From GWE2-40-63 sp050179685 (GTDB lineage Bacteria; Bacteroidota; Bacteroidia; Bacteroidales; SZUA-534): a stretch of 64,000 nucleotides of DNA. The stretch is from contig JBFXEW010000020.1 in assembly GCA_050179685.1 (NCBI GenBank), positions 1 through 64,000 on the forward strand, written 5' to 3'. The translations under genes and the position numbers were made by a program. This document shows, one piece after another, positions 55,002-64,000 of this stretch; within the stretch, counting starts at the first letter, position 1; each line of letters opens with the position of its first letter. The notes under the pieces are model-generated. The model was given only the letters and a program-made list of their open reading frames with translations. It was not told the DNA's origin and made no database searches.

Positions 55002-58000
55002 TTAGATGCGTACGCCAATTACAATAACATCATCGATTTGCTCAATGGTTCCACGCCATTTGTCAAAGGTTTTGTCCAGAATTTCGCGTTGCTCAGCCAT
55101 GGGCTTTTGATGAATACTTACCAGCAGTTCCTTGAAATTTTTCGACATATATTTACGGCCATCTTCTCCTCCAAACTGATCGGGATAACCATCGGATGAA
55201 TTATACAGACAATCGCCTTTTTGCAATTCAAATTCTTCCATCTCGAAGGGGGAATCTTTTTTTATGTGGTATCCAATGGGCATCCGATTCGCTTTTAATG
55301 TTTTTAACTCTCCATCACGGATAATATACAAGGGGTTGTAGGCTCCTGAAAAGCGGAGTGTCATGGTTTTGTGGTCAATCACATACAGCGACAGGTCCAT
55401 ACCATCTTTCGATTCGCCTTCTTTTCCGGTTTGGTGTAGCTGTTTGATTACCTGTTCACGTAGTCGGTCGAGAATGGCATTGGGCTGGCAAATGCCTTCT
55501 TTGTTTACAATTTCGTTTAAGAAAGCTATACCCAACATGCTCATAAAAGCACCCGGAACCCCATGGCCGGTGCAATCGGCTGCAACAATTATGGTGGTGT
55601 CGTTACGGCGCGTGGCCCAGTAATAGTCGCCACTTACAATATCGCGCGGACGGTAAAGTACAAAATACTCATCAACCACATCGGCAATTTGCTCAATCGG
55701 TGGTAGTATGGCCGATTGAATTCGTTTGGCGTACTGAATACTGTCGGTAATATTTTTGTGTTGCTCATTAATTTTTTCATTCTGCGTAGCCAGTTCTTCT
55801 TTTTGTGCTTCAATTTCGGCGGTTCGTTCGCGTACTTTTTGTTCCAGAATGCGTTTCTCTTCAATCAGTTTTCGTTCACGGATAACAATAAACAACCAGA
55901 TTCCCGAAGCTATCAGCAAGGCATAAATAACGTAAGCCAGTATGGTTTTATACCAGGGAGGCGAAATATTCACCTGGATTTTTACCCCCTCATTGTTCCA
56001 GGTTTTGTCATTGTTTGAACCAATTACGTGGAAAGTGTATTTTCCCGGTGGAATACCCGAATAGGTTGCCCTTCGGTTGTTGGCATCGCTTAAAACCCAT
56101 TCGTCGTCGAGTCCCTCGAGGCGGTATTTGTATTTGTTGGCAGCCGGTTCGGTGTAATCGAGTACGGCAAATTCAAAAGCAATAAAGTTTTGATTGTATT
56201 TTAGATTGATGCTGTTTTTGTAATAAATCAGGCTGTCGAGCGGGTATTCTTTTCCCCGAATGGTGAATTTATCGACTACCAGTTTGGGCACGTTCCGGTT
56301 GATGCTGTCGGGATAAAACGAAACAAAACCACGACCGGTAAACAACATCAGCTCGTTAGTTGGCGAACTAAATGATGGTCGGTTTCCAAGAAAGATATGT
56401 CGTGAAAAATCTGTGGCGGTAAAATAGTTTTTTGCCTGTTCTTCTTCCAGATCGAATTTTATTAACCCTTTTCCGGTAGTGAGCCATACCTGTCCTTGTT
56501 CATCTTCGTGAATTCCATTTATGTTATTATCGATAAAACCATTTTCGATGGAGTAGTAGGAGAATTCCTCCGATGCGGCATCGAAACCATAGAGTCCGTT
56601 GGTACTGTAAATCCAGATGCTGTTTTTTCCAATTTTCAGATGGGCCATACCCCAATCGTGTTCATAGGGACATTCCCACGACCGATGCTCAAGCGTTTCG
56701 CTATTAATCTGGTGTAAGTAGGGCAGGGTGGCAAACCAAAGGTTGCCGTTTGCATCAAGATCCATAAATCCTTTGCTTAATGGGCCGTCTTTGAATTCAT
56801 CGGGGTATTCAAAAACAAATTCGAGCCTGCTTTTTGTGGGGTTAAGCCGGTAAATTCCTTTTACCGTGCGCACCCAGATGTTTCCTTGCTTGTCGCTAAG
56901 TGCCGAAGAGAAAAAATTCAAATCCACCTCATCGATAAAATCGTACTGTTGCTGAAAGGGATAAAACGATTCGTAGCTTAAGTCGCTATGGTTGATTATG
57001 TAAACGCCATTCGGGCAAAAAGCATAAAGCTTGTTTGCTTTGCCGGCAATTAGTTTTCTGACACTGTTTTTTAAACTGTCGTTACCAACAATGAGCGCAC
57101 CGGTTTCTCTGACAAAATCGATTTTTTGTCCGGCCAGATTGTAACGACTAATTTTATTGTCGGTAGCCAGCCAGATATTCTTATCGGGGGTGCGAACCAT
57201 ATCGTTAATAAAGTAGTTTGGTTCGCCGGTAAAGTCATCGTGACTAAAAATATGGGAGGGTAGCTTGAATTCCGTTTTTGTGGTCAAGTTGCGCGAATAT
57301 TTTACAATTTGGTTGTCGATGGCAAACCAGATGTTGGCCGCTTCGTCGTAACTTACCGGATAAGTAATATCGGAGTTTATGCCCAAATCGGTAAAACGAA
57401 ACGGGCTTTTAATCAGTCGGTTTAAACCTTCGGTGGTGGCCACCCAGATGTTTTCTCCCCGGTCTTCAAAAATCTGAATAATCCGGTTGTTGTAGAGCCG
57501 GTTGTGAATATCGGCCTTAACCTGTTCCAGCGTGTTTTGCTCTTTGTTATAGATATTGATGCCCTCGTCGGTTCCAATCCAGATGTTCTGTTGATTGTCT
57601 TCGAAAACCGAATAAATAATATTACTGGTAAGAACTTTCTTTTGCAGCGTATTTTGAAAAACTACAAATTTCGACCAAAGGTAATCGTACTTAATCAATC
57701 CATACATCGAGCCAATCCAGAATATGCCTTCTTTATCCTGAAAAAGACGCAGGTATTCCTTATCGACCGGTGTCCCCAAAAGTTCTTCGAAATTGATGGG
57801 GAAAAACTCGAACTTCCGTTTTTTGTAATTGTATTTTTCGAGGCCTTTATTGCTTAAAAACCAAAAACTTCCCTGCTTATCTACCAATAAATCTTTAATC
57901 TGATTCGACTCAATAAACAGTGAATCTTTATGTGGTTTCAGCAAGTGACTGGCAATGTAGTTTTTATTGTTTTCTGAAATGGGAAGCACTTTTATACCGC

Positions 58001-58886
58001 AAAATTCAATTTTGTCGGGACCTTTTCCATCCCAGTTCTGGCAACTGTGGGTAATATCCGATTGGTAGCTGAGCTGGTAGTTTCCTTTCTCGAGAAATAC
58101 CGGATTAACCTGAAACCGGTTCTTTTCTTCGCCTCCCGACCACATGCTTTCGGTTTTTGACAGTTCCCAAATTTTCTTGCTCTTTTGAGTAAGCGAACCA
58201 AAATCGTAAATGCCGTAATCGTCTATTTCACCACTCGATGCAATTAAGTAGTAAGCCGGTTCGTCAACCGTAAAGTTTAATACCGTATCGGTATTGTTGC
58301 CTGGATTGTTAATTTCAATCAATCCGGCTTGGCTGGCCAGCAGCGAATCGAAATAATGCCAGGCTTGCGGTGTGTAAGTTTGCGGCGGACAGGTGTAATC
58401 GGTGAGCTGCTTATCGTTGGGATTATAGCGGAGTAATCCTTGGCCGGTGGGCCCCACCCAATAATTACCTCTACGGTCTTGTACTATCTTAACTTCAATG
58501 TCGTAATCGCGGTTTACCACGGAATCGAAATTAAACACGCGTTTTTCATCTTTAAATACCGACAATTGTTCGTAATGCCGCATCCATAAATGGTGCTGAT
58601 TGTCGTAGTACAAATAGGCAATATCGTTAAAGGGAAGCGAGGTGCTGTCGTTTTTTTGGTGTTTAAACAGCTTGTACGAGTACCCGTTGTAACGGTACAA
58701 TCCACTGCGGGTAGCAAACCACATAAAACCGTTGGTGTCCTGGCTTATACCGGTAATAAAACCCAGGCTCCGCCCACTCTCGTTGGTGATTTGTTCAAAA
58801 ACAAAATCCTGCTTCTGCCCTTTGGCTACTTGGCTTATTATCGCCAATAAACACATCCAAAGGATGAATTTAAGGTTAATCATCAA
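55002..58886 (-). CDS. Propeller/Y_Y_Y sensor with cytoplasmic SpoIIE-type (PP2C) phosphatase
   Basis: 1294 residues. A signal peptide (…AKGQ) precedes two regulator-propeller blocks (FMWFATRSGLYRYNGYSYK, NIWIGTDEGINIYNK, NIWVATTEGLNRL). A Y_Y_Y domain follows near 920-985 (NFIAFEFAVLDYTEPAANKYKYRLEG), then a transmembrane segment (TILAYVIYALLIASGIWLFIV) and a coiled coil (EIEAQKEELATQNEK). A SpoIIE/PP2C phosphatase closes the protein (about 1060-1294: RPRDIVSGDYYWATRRND, IVAADCTGHGVPGAFMSMLG, SSDGYPDQFGG). It should convert an outside ligand into dephosphorylation of a partner such as an anti-sigma-antagonist; the partner is not in the window. Confidence 0.92.
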   Translation of the reverse strand: MMINLKFILWMCLLAIISQVAKGQKQDFVFEQITNESGRSLGFITGISQDTNGFMWFATRSGLYRYNGYSYKLFKHQKNDSTSLPFNDIAYLYYDNQHHLWMRHYEQLSVFKDEKRVFNFDSVVNRDYDIEVKIVQDRRGNYWVGPTGQGLLRYNPNDKQLTDYTCPPQTYTPQAWHYFDSLLASQAGLIEINNPGNNTDTVLNFTVDEPAYYLIASSGEIDDYGIYDFGSLTQKSKKIWELSKTESMWSGGEEKNRFQVNPVFLEKGNYQLSYQSDITHSCQNWDGKGPDKIEFCGIKVLPISENNKNYIASHLLKPHKDSLFIESNQIKDLLVDKQGSFWFLSNKGLEKYNYKKRKFEFFPINFEELLGTPVDKEYLRLFQDKEGIFWIGSMYGLIKYDYLWSKFVVFQNTLQKKVLTSNIIYSVFEDNQQNIWIGTDEGINIYNKEQNTLEQVKADIHNRLYNNRIIQIFEDRGENIWVATTEGLNRLIKSPFRFTDLGINSDITYPVSYDEAANIWFAIDNQIVKYSRNLTTKTEFKLPSHIFSHDDFTGEPNYFINDMVRTPDKNIWLATDNKISRYNLAGQKIDFVRETGALIVGNDSLKNSVRKLIAGKANKLYAFCPNGVYIINHSDLSYESFYPFQQQYDFIDEVDLNFFSSALSDKQGNIWVRTVKGIYRLNPTKSRLEFVFEYPDEFKDGPLSKGFMDLDANGNLWFATLPYLHQINSETLEHRSWECPYEHDWGMAHLKIGKNSIWIYSTNGLYGFDAASEEFSYYSIENGFIDNNINGIHEDEQGQVWLTTGKGLIKFDLEEEQAKNYFTATDFSRHIFLGNRPSFSSPTNELMLFTGRGFVSFYPDSINRNVPKLVVDKFTIRGKEYPLDSLIYYKNSINLKYNQNFIAFEFAVLDYTEPAANKYKYRLEGLDDEWVLSDANNRRATYSGIPPGKYTFHVIGSNNDKTWNNEGVKIQVNISPPWYKTILAYVIYALLIASGIWLFIVIRERKLIEEKRILEQKVRERTAEIEAQKEELATQNEKINEQHKNITDSIQYAKRIQSAILPPIEQIADVVDEYFVLYRPRDIVSGDYYWATRRNDTTIIVAADCTGHGVPGAFMSMLGIAFLNEIVNKEGICQPNAILDRLREQVIKQLHQTGKEGESKDGMDLSLYVIDHKTMTLRFSGAYNPLYIIRDGELKTLKANRMPIGYHIKKDSPFEMEEFELQKGDCLYNSSDGYPDQFGGEDGRKYMSKNFKELLVSIHQKPMAEQREILDKTFDKWRGTIEQIDDVIVIGVRI

Positions 58887-59074
58887 GGCTCAGTTTACAT
58901 TAATTAGTGCACTAAAGATAAGGTTTTCGCAGCACTTTTAAAAAGAAGTTTTTAGCCGGGTGCGGCTGTAATTTTTAACGGCCGGCATAATGAGGCAATT
59001 CACTAAAAAAATCTGTTCTTTTGCAGGATATTTTATTAATTTGCCAACTTTACTAATTAAACGATCCGAAACTG

Positions 59075-60535
59075 ATGATAATTGCCCACGACAAAGGAAC
59101 CATACGAATTACAAAGCAGGAACTATTAAGCGAGATATTTGAAAAATGGTCGGGAACTAAAGCTGGTTCAATTAATAAATTGCCGGCTTCGGGATCAAAA
59201 CGGGAGTATTACCGAATCAGCAACGATAAAACCAGTGTTATTGGGGCCATTAACGAAGACGAAGCCGAGAATAAAGCATTTATTGGTTTTACCGAGTCGT
59301 TTGCAAAGATGGGGCTTGCTGTTCCGGCCGTGTATTTTGCCGATTTAAAACAACACGTTTACCTGCTCGAAGATTTGGGTGATACCACGCTGTTTAATTT
59401 CCTGTTGGAAGTGCGCACCAATGGGAGTTTTCCGGACGAATTGCTAAAGGTTTACAAACAGGTGCTTACCGAATTGCCCCGTTTTCAGGTCGATGCAGCC
59501 CCTAATATCGACTATTCCATTTGTTATCCGCGCGAAAGTTTCGACCGCCAGTCGATGCAATGGGACTTGAGCTATTTTAAATATTATTTTCTGAAACTGG
59601 CCGATATTCCGTTTAACGAACAATTGCTCGAAGACGATTTCAACACCCTGATAAATTACTTATTAAGCGAGCGGAGCGATTTCTTTTTGTATCGCGATTT
59701 TCAGTCAAGAAATATCATGTTGCAAAACGATCAGGTTTATTTTATCGATTATCAGGGAGGACGCCGGGGTGCGCTGCAATACGATGTTGCCTCGCTGCTT
59801 TACGATGCCAAAGCCGATATTCCGCAAGAGGTGCGCGAAGAATTGCTCGGTTTTTATATCGAAAACCTGAAGCATCACCTTCCGGTTGACGAGAAAACCT
59901 TTCGTGAGTATTATTACGGTTATGTGCTCATACGAATCATGCAGGCCATGGGCGCTTATGGTTTCCGCGGTTTTTATGAAAAGAAAACCCATTTTTTGCA
60001 AAGTATTCCTTATGCACTTAAGAATCTGGCCTGGATACTTCAAAACGTTGAACTTCCCATTCAACTGCCGGTGCTTACGCAGGTTTTTGAACAATTAATC
60101 AGCTCAAAAAAACTATTGAAGTTTGTTCCCAAAAAGCGTCGAAAATCAAATTTGTCGGTGTTTGTCAGTAGTTTTTCGTACAAACACGGTTTACCCGAAG
60201 ACAATACCGGTCATGGAGGAGGTTATGTGTTCGATTGCCGCGCCATTCATAATCCGGGAAAGTATGAGGAATACAAAGAGCTGACCGGAAAAGACAAAGC
60301 GGTAATTGATTTTTTTGCCAAAGAAAGCGATATGCAGGAGTTTTTGAATCATGTGTTTGCACTTATCGACATGTCGGTTGAAACCTACGAGGAGCGTAAC
60401 TTTACCAACCTGATGGTAAGTTTTGGTTGCACGGGAGGCCAGCATCGCTCGGTTTATTGTGCGGAACGACTGGCGGCTCATTTGCGCGAAAAGTATTCGG
60501 TGCAGGTTTCACTCTGGCATCGGGAACAGGATTAA
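59075..60535 (+). CDS. APH-like kinase fused to a RapZ C-terminal domain
   Basis: 486 residues in two parts. Residues 1-340 are an aminoglycoside-phosphotransferase/choline-kinase fold: VYLLEDLGDTTLFN, the Brenner-type loop FFLYRDFQSRNIML and the metal site YFIDYQGGRRGALQYDVASLL. Residues about 360-486 match the RapZ/YvcJ C-terminal domain: GHGGGYVFDCRAIHNPG, then NLMVSFGCTGGQHRSVYCAERLA. In RapZ of enterobacteria that domain senses glucosamine-6-phosphate and controls a small RNA. Here it is joined to a different kinase in place of the usual P-loop domain. The substrate is unknown; cell-wall amino-sugar sensing or phosphorylation is a reasonable guess. Confidence 0.85.
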   Translation: MIIAHDKGTIRITKQELLSEIFEKWSGTKAGSINKLPASGSKREYYRISNDKTSVIGAINEDEAENKAFIGFTESFAKMGLAVPAVYFADLKQHVYLLEDLGDTTLFNFLLEVRTNGSFPDELLKVYKQVLTELPRFQVDAAPNIDYSICYPRESFDRQSMQWDLSYFKYYFLKLADIPFNEQLLEDDFNTLINYLLSERSDFFLYRDFQSRNIMLQNDQVYFIDYQGGRRGALQYDVASLLYDAKADIPQEVREELLGFYIENLKHHLPVDEKTFREYYYGYVLIRIMQAMGAYGFRGFYEKKTHFLQSIPYALKNLAWILQNVELPIQLPVLTQVFEQLISSKKLLKFVPKKRRKSNLSVFVSSFSYKHGLPEDNTGHGGGYVFDCRAIHNPGKYEEYKELTGKDKAVIDFFAKESDMQEFLNHVFALIDMSVETYEERNFTNLMVSFGCTGGQHRSVYCAERLAAHLREKYSVQVSLWHREQD

Positions 60536-60590
60536 GAAAAAAGTAAGACAAAATTTAGTGAACATATTTAATTATTTAGATATGTTTGGT

Positions 60591-60598
60591 TACTTTTG
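60591..60598 (+). promoter_or_regulatory. Candidate -7 box for the thioredoxin gene
   Basis: TACTTTTG matches TAnnTTTG exactly and is followed by GCG, 40 bp before the ATG at 60638. No clear -33 TTTG is present at the ideal distance. Confidence 0.5.
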
Positions 60599-60637
60599 CG
60601 CCCAATTCAAATAAAATAGTAATACAAATTTAGTAGC

Positions 60638-61060
60638 ATGAATATAGTTTTTATAATTATTGGCGCGTTGGTAGTTGTGTTTTTAGGAATGATTGTGTAC
60701 TCCTATTATAAAATGAAAAATACGCCCGACGTAAAAAACAGTGAACACATTAAAGTTTTAACTCCAAAAAACATAGGTTTTCAGATGAAGCAGGGAACCA
60801 TTCTTATCGACTACTGGGCTGCCTGGTGTGCTCCCTGTAAAATGATGGCTCCGGTGCTGAACGAAATTGCCGAAGAGCAAAAAGGACGTTTATCCGTAGG
60901 AAAAGTTAATGTGGAACAATACCAGCAATTGGCCAGCAAATATAAAATTAAGAATCTGCCAACGTTGGTTCTTTTTCAGAAAGGAAAAGAAGTGCACCGC
61001 ATGATTGGTTTTAAAAACAAGCGTGCACTTATGAAAGAAATTGAACCCTTTTTGAATTAA
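60638..61060 (+). CDS. Membrane-anchored thioredoxin-like protein
   Basis: 140 residues. An N-terminal hydrophobic segment (MNIVFIIIGALVVVFLGMIVYS) anchors the protein. The thioredoxin fold follows with the redox site DYWAAWCAPCKMMAP, then VGKVNVEQYQQLASKYKIKNLPTLVLF with the cis-proline. It reduces disulfides. The orientation of the domain (cytoplasmic or periplasmic) is not decided by the sequence. The short basic stretch after the segment (YYKMKNT) favours the cytoplasm. Confidence 0.9.
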   Translation: MNIVFIIIGALVVVFLGMIVYSYYKMKNTPDVKNSEHIKVLTPKNIGFQMKQGTILIDYWAAWCAPCKMMAPVLNEIAEEQKGRLSVGKVNVEQYQQLASKYKIKNLPTLVLFQKGKEVHRMIGFKNKRALMKEIEPFLN

Positions 61061-61144
61061 GCGGATACATTGCTTTTCAGATCCAGGAAAAGCAGCATCT
61101 AAAAATAGTTTTTTGGCTTCGCTTTTTTTTCAGCGATTTTAATT

Positions 61145-61152
61145 TACATTTG
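61145..61152 (+). promoter_or_regulatory. Candidate -7 box for the EamA transporter gene
   Basis: TACATTTG matches TAnnTTTG exactly, 30 bp before the ATG at 61182. Confidence 0.5.
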
Positions 61153-61181
61153 ATCGAAATTGCAATTACGCTTACAAGCCT

Positions 61182-62057
61182 ATGAAAGAACATTCCAAAG
61201 CCTATTTAGCCCTTATTATTGGTGCTGTAATGATAGCCTTTTCGCCGGTATTAATCCGCATGGCAGGGGCTCCCGGTATTGTTGCCTCGTTTTATCGTCT
61301 GGCTATTGGCACTGTGGTTTTAAGCCCGGTGTTTTTTTATCAGGTAAGTCGAAAAAAAGCTACACTGAGTTCCCGTGGTGTATTAATTGCTCTTTTGGCC
61401 GGATTAAGTTTTGCGCTCGATATGGCTTTCTGGACAACAGGAATCATGGCAGCCAATGCTACCATTCCAACGCTGGCTGGTAATCTGGCTCCTTTATGGG
61501 TAGGCATAATGGCCATGTTTTTGTTTAAAGAACGCAATAAAAAAGGCTTTTGGCTGGGCTTGCTTTTGGCATTGGCCGGAGTATCGATGCTGGTTATTCA
61601 GGATTTGTACTACCCCAAGGGGATGTTTAAAGGCTTAATGTTTGGTTTGTTGGGAGGCATGTTTTATGCGGTTTATATTATTCTTACACAACCCGGACGC
61701 AAACTGCTTTCCACCATTTCGTTTCTTTACCTGAGTACCTTGTCGGCCGCAGTTTTTCTGGGATTGTTTTTAATGCTGATGGGGCATTCTTTTACCGGAT
61801 ACAGCACCCAGGCCTGGGTTTTATTCTTTATTATGGGCGTGTTGATTCAGGCAGGAGCCTGGTTCCTTATTAATTATGCCCAGGGTTATCTTCCGGCATC
61901 GCTGGTTTCGCCTACTTTGCTGGCACAACCCGTACTGGCCGGAATTTTTGCTTATTTTATGCTGGGCGAACGCCTTACCTTTTGGCAAATTGTTGGAGGA
62001 GTAATAGTTGTTTCGGGAATCTATACCGTACATTTTTCACGCAGCCGCAAGGCATAA
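61182..62057 (+). CDS. EamA/DMT-family transporter
   Basis: 291 residues with ten predicted membrane helices in two EamA repeats (about 8-135 and 150-285). Family features are FSPVLIRMAGAPGIVASFYRLAIG, then AANATIPTLAGNLAPLWVGIMAMFLFKER and the second-repeat ASLVSPTLLAQPVLAGIFAYFMLGERLTFWQIVGG. Drug/metabolite transporters of this type export amino acids or other small metabolites; the substrate cannot be told. Single gene, convergent with the TPR gene. Confidence 0.92.
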   Translation: MKEHSKAYLALIIGAVMIAFSPVLIRMAGAPGIVASFYRLAIGTVVLSPVFFYQVSRKKATLSSRGVLIALLAGLSFALDMAFWTTGIMAANATIPTLAGNLAPLWVGIMAMFLFKERNKKGFWLGLLLALAGVSMLVIQDLYYPKGMFKGLMFGLLGGMFYAVYIILTQPGRKLLSTISFLYLSTLSAAVFLGLFLMLMGHSFTGYSTQAWVLFFIMGVLIQAGAWFLINYAQGYLPASLVSPTLLAQPVLAGIFAYFMLGERLTFWQIVGGVIVVSGIYTVHFSRSRKA

Positions 62058-62119
62058 GCAAAAGATTGAAAACAAAAAGTGGAGGAATCAACGCTTTGAT
62101 TGCCTCTGTATTTTAAACC

Positions 62120-64000
62120 TTACTCTTTGGTGCAGTATTTTTTAATTACCGGATACGCATCTTCCATTCCCAGTTCACCGGCTTTACTCATATCGAGACA
62201 GCCTTTTTCGTTATCCTGCAAATATATCAATGTTAATCCGCGGTTGTAATAGGCTTGTGGTAAAGTTGGCCCAACTTCAAGGGCTTTGGAATAATCGTCA
62301 ATAGCACCGGTAAAATCTTTGTTCATGCATTTTACATTGCCCCGGTTGTAGTAGGCAAAACTAAATTCCGGATTCAGTTCTATGGCACGGCTTAAGTCGT
62401 TTAGTACTTCGGAATAATCGTTGAGTTGCACATTTTGGTTTCTATCGTCGTGGCGGGTGGTTGCTGTTCCTTCAAGGGTAATTACCTGCGAATAATCTTC
62501 GAGCGAGTTGATGTAGTCAATCATCAGGTAGCGGGTGTTTGCCCGGTTAAAATAAGCCAGTTCAAAATCGGGGTCGATGCTGATGGCCGTGGAATAAGCT
62601 TTTATCGACTGATTAAAATTTTGGATGGTGCTGTTTAACAAACCCTGATAAAAATATAGCTGGGCGTTAAACGAGCTGCGAAGTTTTTCCTGTTCGGTGG
62701 TATTTAACAAATACCGCACGGTATCGACATTAAAAGCGGGTAGTTCGGTTGAAACGGTAAACCGGGCTCCCATGGGGTTAAGCCGGTTCAGTTCTTCCAG
62801 ACTTTTCATGTAAAATGTTAGTTCGCTGTCGGCCTGTTTGTCTTCTTTTTTGGTAATCAGCAATATGGGTTTCAGTTCAATAACAATTCGTTTGTTTTGA
62901 ATCTGTCCGTCGTCGAGGTTGGCCCGGTAAAAGTCAGAATCGAATTCAATCAGCTGGTTAAAATTATGCGAGGTGTCCATAAACTGGGCCAGCGTGGTAT
63001 CGCTGGTCGAGTTCTTTTGGTAGGCTTCAATTTTCTTTTTGGCCGTTTCCTTATCGTCCATGGCGCCAATAACATCGCCCACCTGGTACCTTGCCGATGA
63101 ACGTGCCTGATAAGCGCGGGCAAAATCAGGAAAAATTTCAATAGCCTGGCTCCAGTCCTGGATAGCGCCGTAATAATCGCCCACATCGTATTTTACACCG
63201 CCCCGGTTAAAGTAGGGTAAAATATTTCCCGGGTTTAGTTGGGCTGCCATGGTGTAATCTTCAATGGCTCCGGAGTTATCGCCAATCTCGGTTTTTAAAA
63301 TGGCCCGGTTAAAATAAGTCAATGCGTTTTCAGGATCCAGTTCCAATACTTTATTGTAATCGGCCATGGTGCCATCGATATCTTTATTGTAGTATTTTAT
63401 ATAAGCCCGTTGAAAATAATACAGGGTGTTGCTGTCGTCCATTTCCAATGCCCGGTTTAAATCTTCGAGTGCTTCGGGGTATTTTTCCTGTTGTGCCAGG
63501 GCCAGTGCACGGCGGGCAAAGCCATCGGGACTGTAAGGATTCAGTTTTATTCCTTCGCTAAAATCTTTTATGGCTCCCTCAAAATCTTCGAGGCTCATTT
63601 TTGCGTAACCGCGATGCAGGTAAGCATAGGGCAATTCCTTTTTAATCTTTAATGCCTGGTTGAAATCGATAATGGCTTTTTGATATTCTTTTATGAGCAG
63701 GAAGGTAAATCCACGACTTACATAATTGTCGGGGTTGGCTAAATCGAGCTCAATGGCTTTGTCGAAGTCCTCCATGGCATCCTGATAATCCTGCATGGCA
63801 GCTTTGGTAATTCCGCGGAAACGGTATCCTTCGCTAAAATAAGGATTCAACTCAACCACCTTATTAAAATCGTTGTAGCCACCCTGGTAATCGCTTAGCG
63901 AGTATTTTGCAAAACCCCTGAAATAATAGGCTTCGAGCAAATCGGGCTTTATCTGGATAAGGGTATTAAAGCGTTGAATGGCGTTGGTGTAGTTGGCTTT
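62120..64000 (-). CDS. Large TPR-repeat protein (5' end beyond the window)
   Basis: The frame is open from the stop at 62120 to the window edge (627 codons), and the first visible codons (KANYTNAIQRFNTLI) are already TPR sequence, so the start lies beyond 64000. At least twelve tetratricopeptide repeats of the 34-residue type are visible (EAYYFRGFAKYSLSDYQGGYNDFNKVVELNP, AYLHRGYAKMSLEDFEGAIKDFSEGIKLNP). A less regular insertion lies about two thirds along (IVIELKPILLITKKEDKQADSEL). Such proteins are protein-binding scaffolds, often in the envelope. The partner is unknown. Confidence 0.9.
   Translation of the reverse strand, partial: KANYTNAIQRFNTLIQIKPDLLEAYYFRGFAKYSLSDYQGGYNDFNKVVELNPYFSEGYRFRGITKAAMQDYQDAMEDFDKAIELDLANPDNYVSRGFTFLLIKEYQKAIIDFNQALKIKKELPYAYLHRGYAKMSLEDFEGAIKDFSEGIKLNPYSPDGFARRALALAQQEKYPEALEDLNRALEMDDSNTLYYFQRAYIKYYNKDIDGTMADYNKVLELDPENALTYFNRAILKTEIGDNSGAIEDYTMAAQLNPGNILPYFNRGGVKYDVGDYYGAIQDWSQAIEIFPDFARAYQARSSARYQVGDVIGAMDDKETAKKKIEAYQKNSTSDTTLAQFMDTSHNFNQLIEFDSDFYRANLDDGQIQNKRIVIELKPILLITKKEDKQADSELTFYMKSLEELNRLNPMGARFTVSTELPAFNVDTVRYLLNTTEQEKLRSSFNAQLYFYQGLLNSTIQNFNQSIKAYSTAISIDPDFELAYFNRANTRYLMIDYINSLEDYSQVITLEGTATTRHDDRNQNVQLNDYSEVLNDLSRAIELNPEFSFAYYNRGNVKCMNKDFTGAIDDYSKALEVGPTLPQAYYNRGLTLIYLQDNEKGCLDMSKAGELGMEDAYPVIKKYCTKE

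Overview
The window looks like a chromosome segment of an anaerobic or facultative Bacteroidota, most likely in or near the Marinilabiliales/Prolixibacteraceae; that placement is inference. Supporting features are a SusC/SusD polysaccharide locus, a type IX secretion sorting domain, many lipoproteins with cysteine lipoboxes, promoters of the TAnnTTTG type with no clear Shine-Dalgarno sites, two hybrid propeller regulators, [FeFe]-hydrogenase maturases and PPDK. No tRNA, rRNA or recognisable insertion sequence was found.

Layout. 1-1.9 kb: a coiled-coil lipoprotein and a repeat-rich intergenic region that holds a divergent tracrRNA. 1.9-16.0 kb: a type II-C CRISPR-Cas locus (cas9, an uncharacterised DUF6261-like gene preceded by a 41-bp tandem-repeat block, cas1, cas2, a duplicated leader, and an array of 100 spacers). 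16.0-29.4 kb: an AT-rich accessory island with truncated genes at its left edge, an S74 tail-fibre-like secreted protein, a T9SS-sorted protein, a 2067-residue SpvB/YD-repeat/RHS protein with a papain-like C-terminal tip, displaced RHS tips and a run of small secreted proteins that may be immunity factors. 29.4-45.8 kb: a polysaccharide utilisation locus on the minus strand (regulator, GH3, GH144, GH43-like, second GH144, LamG surface protein, SusD, SusC) whose gene content resembles known beta-1,2-glucan loci. 46.3-64 kb: housekeeping and signalling genes (ppdK, haemolysin III family, yidD, hydG, hydE, subtilase lipoprotein, propeller-SpoIIE phosphatase, kinase/RapZ fusion, thioredoxin, EamA transporter, TPR protein cut by the window end).

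How the parts work together. The CRISPR system appears complete for adaptation and interference: crRNAs read from the plus strand would pair with the minus-strand tracrRNA, whose anti-repeat, nexus hairpin and terminator can all be read directly. The array carries two repeat versions that switch once, at the boundary between repeats 36 and 37. In the PUL, SusCD and the LamG protein would capture glycan, two GH144 enzymes would cut it, and GH3 would release glucose.

The observations most worth a second look are the DUF6261-like cassette inside the cas operon, the four- to five-fold internal repeat in Cas9, the duplicated leader with a split fossil repeat, a spacer that reads as a tRNA T-arm, and the 269-bp direct repeats (identical protein, only synonymous changes) that bracket the RHS island.
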